The translations under genes and the position numbers were made by a program. Positions 5,275 through 8,219 of a stretch of 8,219 nucleotides of DNA are shown here, one piece after another. Origin of the DNA: Planctomycetales bacterium (GTDB lineage Bacteria; Planctomycetota; Phycisphaerae; SM23-33); contig DAOWOP010000115.1 in assembly GCA_030642005.1 (NCBI GenBank), positions 1 through 8,219 of the forward strand, read 5' to 3'. The stretch's first letter is position 1, and every line of letters begins with the position of its first letter. The notes under the pieces are model-generated. The model did no database searches, had not been told where the DNA came from, and saw only the letters and a list, made by a program, of their open reading frames with translations.

Positions 5275-6894
5275 TCAATCCCCGCGTTCGTCGGCCGGCA
5301 GTTCGGGCAGTTCGAGGTAGTAGGCTGCGTTGACGAATTCCTGGGATCGGATTTCCTCGACGACCGCGTCGGACGGCGCGTTGTCCAGGTTGATTGCGAC
5401 GACGGCCTTGGACGGGTCGGCCTTGCGCGAGAGCGTCATGTCGGCGATGTTGACGCCGCTGGCGCCGAGGATCGTTCCGAATTTACCCACCACGCCGGGC
5501 ATGTCGTCGTTGAAGATCAGCAGCACGTGCCCGTCGGGCTTCATCTCAACACGGTATCCGTCGATGGCGATAATCCTTGGGAAGTGTGTGCCGAAGATCG
5601 TACCGACGGCCGTTCGACTCATTTGGTCGGTGTGGACCTCGACCTGCATGAGGTTTGCGAACTCCCGGACCTTCTTCGATGTAATCTGCTCGATGGTAAC
5701 GCCTCGCTGCTCGGCGAGGACCGGCGCGTTGATGACGTTGACGGGCTGGTCCATGTGCGGCGACAGCAGCCCGACCAGCAGATAGGTCGTAATCGGCGAG
5801 ACGTCCAGATCGGAGATCGCACCGCGATAGACGACTTCGACCTTTGCAATCGCTCCGGGCGTGATGTTGGCCAGGATCGTTCCTATCCTCGACGCCAGTT
5901 CGGCGTAAGGTCGCAGCATCGGCGGCAGGGTCTTCTCGAAGCCGGGGGCGTTCAGGGCGTTGCGAATTTCCCCGCCGCGGAGCGCCTCGACGAGTTGCTG
6001 TGCGGCGTCCAGTGCGACCTGCTCCTGGGCTTCGCCGGTGCTGGCGCCCAGGTGCGGAACGGCCAGAACTTTCGGGTGGGCGATGAGTTTTTTCTCGGCT
6101 TCGGAATCCGGCGGCTCGGAGGTCCACACGTCCAGGGCCGCTGCGCCGACCTTGCCGGACTCCAGACCCTCGGCCAGCGCTTCGGTGTCGATAATGCCAC
6201 CGCGTGCGGCGTTTATCAGGTACACGCCGTCTTTCATCTGTGCGATCTGCTCGCGTCCGATCATGCCCGTCGTATCGGCGCTCTTGGGGACATGGACGGT
6301 TACATAATCGCTCCGGCGGCAAAGATCGCCGAGGCTTCCGACCATCTCGAACGACCCTTCCGGGCACTTGCCGGCGAAATACGGGTCGTATGCGACGACC
6401 TCCATCTCCATTGCCAGGGCGCGCTTGGCGACGGCTTTGCCGATCCTGCCCATACCGATTACGCCGAGCGTCTTGCCGGCAAGTTGCGCGCCCTGGAATT
6501 TCTTTCTGTCCCAGGCCCCGCCGGTAAGCGAAACGTTGGCAGGGACGATCTTCCGCGACATCGCCAGCATCAGCGCCCAGGTCAACTCTGCCGTCGAGAC
6601 CGTGTTTCCGCCGGGCGTGTTCATCACGATGATGCCCTTGGACGTGGCGGTCGGCACGTCGATGTTATCGACGCCCACGCCGGCGCGGGCGATGCACCGC
6701 AACCGGCCTGGTTCGGCCAGGACCTCGGCTGTTACCTTCGCGCCAGAACGGATGATCATCCCGTCGTAGCCGCCGACGATCTCCGCCAGTTCCGCCGGCG
6801 ACAGGCCGCCCGTGACGTCAACCTCGACGTCGTCCTGCTCGGCCAACCAATCGACGCCGACCTCGCTCAACTTGTCCGCTATCAAAACTTTCAT
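5275..6894 (-). CDS. serA: D-3-phosphoglycerate dehydrogenase (type 1, with ASB and ACT domains)
   Basis: This 539-residue enzyme oxidises 3-phosphoglycerate to 3-phosphohydroxypyruvate with NAD, the first step of serine synthesis in the cytoplasm. The split substrate-binding domain surrounds a Rossmann fold with GMGRIG (147-152) and the NAD-ribose aspartate D170 in AYDPY. The catalytic set of the family is present: R231 in NAARGG, E260 in TSEPP and H281 in VPHLGAST. An intervening allosteric-substrate-binding-type domain covers about 320-450. A C-terminal ACT domain follows (about 456-528, with DMPGVVGKFG and SGVNIADM), as in long type 1 enzymes where it senses serine or another effector. 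Length is normal for that class. The ATG is preceded by GGGAGA with 8 nt spacing, directly after the aminotransferase stop, so the two genes form an operon. GC content is visibly higher than in mod-res. Feedback inhibition is plausible but not shown by the sequence. Confidence 0.96.
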   Translation of the reverse strand: MKVLIADKLSEVGVDWLAEQDDVEVDVTGGLSPAELAEIVGGYDGMIIRSGAKVTAEVLAEPGRLRCIARAGVGVDNIDVPTATSKGIIVMNTPGGNTVSTAELTWALMLAMSRKIVPANVSLTGGAWDRKKFQGAQLAGKTLGVIGMGRIGKAVAKRALAMEMEVVAYDPYFAGKCPEGSFEMVGSLGDLCRRSDYVTVHVPKSADTTGMIGREQIAQMKDGVYLINAARGGIIDTEALAEGLESGKVGAAALDVWTSEPPDSEAEKKLIAHPKVLAVPHLGASTGEAQEQVALDAAQQLVEALRGGEIRNALNAPGFEKTLPPMLRPYAELASRIGTILANITPGAIAKVEVVYRGAISDLDVSPITTYLLVGLLSPHMDQPVNVINAPVLAEQRGVTIEQITSKKVREFANLMQVEVHTDQMSRTAVGTIFGTHFPRIIAIDGYRVEMKPDGHVLLIFNDDMPGVVGKFGTILGASGVNIADMTLSRKADPSKAVVAINLDNAPSDAVVEEIRSQEFVNAAYYLELPELPADERGD

Positions 6895-6909
6895 AAACGA
6901 AATCTCCCG

Positions 6910-8046
6910 CTACCGCCAATCTTTCAACACCTTCGCCGCCGCTGTTACGCCTGCGCCGATTTTTACATCCGCGCCGGCCTCGGCCAGTGTGTATTCGATG
7001 GCTGCGATCAGGCCTATCGTCTCCAGCGACTCGACGTAACCCATGTGTGAGATACGGATGGCTTTGCCCTTCAGTTCGTTTTGTCCGCCGGCGATTGAGC
7101 AGCCGAACCTGTCGCGAAGGGCGGGGCGGAACTGCTCGTCGGTAACGCCTTCCGGCAGCAGAATGCACGTTACCGAATCGCTCGGCTGGGATGAGAATAC
7201 CTTCAGCCCCAGCGCTTCGGCGGCTGCTCGCGTCGCCGCAGCCAGAAGGGCTGTCCGCGCCCAGACCGTCTCGATGCCGATTTCGCCAATCATCTCCAGC
7301 GCGACCTTAAGCCCGCGAATAAGACTCACCGCGGCTGTGTAGGGCGTGTCGTTCTTGGCCAACGACTTACGATAAGCCTTCAAATCAAGATAGAACGCAG
7401 GCGGGGTTATCGCGTCGATATTCTTCCATGCCTTTTCGCTGACGGCAACGAACGCCAGTCCCGGCGGGAGCATCAGGGCCTTCTGGCTGCCCGCCCCGAC
7501 TATATCGACGCCCCATTCGTCGGTCCGCAGAGGCAGCGTGCCGGCAGAGGTGATGCAGTCGGCGATCAGGATCGCGTCGGTCTTGGCTACTACCTTTCCG
7601 ATCGCTTCGAGGTCGCAGGCCGTCGCCGTCGAGGTCTCGCTGTGAACGGTTATTACCGCGCCGTAATCGCCGCTGCTGAGTTTCTCGGCGACCGTATCGG
7701 CCTGTAAGGCCGTGCCCCATTCCAACTGAACCTCATCGACCTGGAGGCCATAGACCTTGGCGATCTTGACCCAACGCTCGCCGAACTTGCCGCCGTTGCT
7801 GACGAGGACCTTCCTGTCGCGCGGACACGCACAGGCAATGGCGGCCTCCATACCGGCGGTGCCCGACCCGGCGATGGTCAGCACGTCGCCGGCGGTCATG
7901 AGGAGTTTTTTCAGGCCCGCCGTTACTTCGCCGAACATCTTCCGGAACCGCTCCGTGCGGTGATGGAACACGGGCCTGGCCATCTCGATAAGAACCTCCG
8001 GGGGCACTTCCGTCGGCCCCGGCGTGAAAAGACGCTGCTTTATCAT
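6910..8046 (-). CDS. Class V PLP-dependent aminotransferase (serine-pyruvate/alanine-glyoxylate type), probable phosphoserine aminotransferase
   Basis: This 378-residue fold-type I, class V aminotransferase resembles the alanine-glyoxylate/serine-pyruvate group rather than classical SerC. Visible are the N-terminal FTPGPTEVPPEVL (7-19), the phosphate-binding GSGTAGMEAA (60-69), HSETSTA (135-141), the PLP-pyridine aspartate D163 in IADCITS, the Schiff-base lysine K189 in GSQKALMLPPG, and the substrate-carboxylate arginine R331 in IRISHMG. Length is normal. It is first in the operon, 15 nt ahead of serA. That pairing suggests it transaminates 3-phosphohydroxypyruvate to phosphoserine; this is an inference from context, and the family also uses glyoxylate, pyruvate, alanine and serine. 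The ATG is preceded by AGGGAG with 7 nt spacing and by a strong promoter. It ends in TAG. Confidence 0.92.
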   Translation of the reverse strand: MIKQRLFTPGPTEVPPEVLIEMARPVFHHRTERFRKMFGEVTAGLKKLLMTAGDVLTIAGSGTAGMEAAIACACPRDRKVLVSNGGKFGERWVKIAKVYGLQVDEVQLEWGTALQADTVAEKLSSGDYGAVITVHSETSTATACDLEAIGKVVAKTDAILIADCITSAGTLPLRTDEWGVDIVGAGSQKALMLPPGLAFVAVSEKAWKNIDAITPPAFYLDLKAYRKSLAKNDTPYTAAVSLIRGLKVALEMIGEIGIETVWARTALLAAATRAAAEALGLKVFSSQPSDSVTCILLPEGVTDEQFRPALRDRFGCSIAGGQNELKGKAIRISHMGYVESLETIGLIAAIEYTLAEAGADVKIGAGVTAAAKVLKDWR

Positions 8047-8053
8047 GGAATCG

Positions 8054-8059
8054 CTCCCT
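8054..8059 (-). promoter_or_regulatory. Ribosome-binding site of the aminotransferase gene
   Basis: AGGGAG on the minus strand, 7 nt before the ATG at 8044-8046, supports this start. Confidence 0.75.
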
Positions 8060-8076
8060 GAAAAATGACAGCGATG

Positions 8077-8105
8077 ATAGTATTAGGCGAGAGCGAAACT
8101 GTCAA
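8077..8105 (-). promoter_or_regulatory. Sigma-70-type promoter of the serine operon
   Basis: On the minus strand a perfect -35 TTGACA (8100-8105) is separated by 17 bp from a -10 TACTAT (8077-8082, four of six consensus bases). Transcription would start near 8070 and give a leader of roughly 25 nt containing the AGGGAG ribosome-binding site. No operator or riboswitch fits in so short a leader. Confidence 0.75.
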
Positions 8106-8126
8106 CCGCCGCCGACGAACTAATTC

Positions 8127-8172
8127 AAAAAAAGATACCTTTGGCCCCTTGAATTATCGGGCCAATAAGGTA
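8127..8172 (-). terminator. Intrinsic terminator-like hairpin, minus strand
   Basis: Arms 8136-8147 and 8159-8172 pair with a two-base bulge (8165-8166) and an 11-base loop. On the minus strand the hairpin is followed by TC and a run of seven T (8127-8133), which is the canonical form. It lies immediately behind the serine-operon promoter, so it could end a minus-strand transcript coming from the right. The plus-strand ribosome-binding site at the window edge makes such an upstream gene uncertain. It may instead insulate the promoter or bind a regulator. Confidence 0.6.
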
Positions 8173-8208
8173 ATGTCCCTGCTTATCGTCAACTGGGTAT
8201 AGAAATTT

Positions 8209-8214
8209 GAGGAG
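8209..8214 (+). promoter_or_regulatory. Shine-Dalgarno of a probable divergent gene starting just outside the window
   Basis: The plus strand ends in a purine-rich GAGGAG followed by five bases, ACAAA. A start codon at about 8220 would be ideally spaced. The upstream plus-strand sequence has no clear promoter hexamers. This is a prediction from the edge only, since the gene itself is not in the window. Confidence 0.45.
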
Positions 8215-8219
8215 ACAAA

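Noticed and set aside
5527..7050. 507-codon open frame on the plus strand opposite serA and the end of the aminotransferase gene
   Set aside because: It lies antisense to two well-supported genes in GC-rich DNA, where codon bias leaves the opposite frame open. The translation is rich in Arg, Asp and Gly with no recognisable domain.

Overview
The window is bacterial. It holds four complete protein-coding genes, all on the minus strand, in two operons, plus about 550 bases of repeat- and palindrome-rich non-coding DNA at the left end. I cannot name the organism. The visibly GC-rich right half, the pairing of a class V aminotransferase with serA, and the clustered short degenerate repeats would fit a Planctomycetota-type genome, but that is a low-confidence guess.

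Right part (about 8046 down to 5275): a serine-biosynthesis operon. A class V aminotransferase (6910-8046) is followed after 15 nt by a full-length type 1 D-3-phosphoglycerate dehydrogenase, serA (5275-6894). Together they can carry 3-phosphoglycerate to phosphoserine if the aminotransferase accepts 3-phosphohydroxypyruvate. A good sigma-70-type promoter lies just upstream (8077-8105). Behind it is a hairpin followed by a T-run (8127-8172, minus strand). At the extreme right edge a strong plus-strand Shine-Dalgarno sequence suggests a divergent gene starting just outside the window.

Middle part (5059 down to 552): a two-gene restriction-modification operon with a visibly lower GC content than the serine operon. 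The first gene is a beta-class DNA adenine methyltransferase of the type III Mod kind (3080-5059). The second is a DExH helicase-nuclease of the type III Res kind (552-3077). They are separated by 2 nt, and the Res ribosome-binding site lies inside the last codons of mod. Every core motif expected for an active system is present. The unusual parts are a histone-H1-like lysine-rich tail on Mod, a large unassigned Mod C-terminal domain, and an unassigned Res segment between helicase and nuclease.

The 215-base gap between the operons (5060-5274) contains a GC-rich hairpin, a 14-bp dyad and the mod ribosome-binding site. The left end (1-551) contains no supportable gene. It has an octamer tandem array, an 8-bp and a 14-bp tandem duplication, two near-identical palindromes of about 30 bp sharing a 24-bp core, a small hairpin, and a 22-bp perfect palindrome that may terminate the restriction operon.

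Nothing here proves a wholly new system. The best leads are the modified architecture of the type III-like pair and the palindrome cluster beside it.
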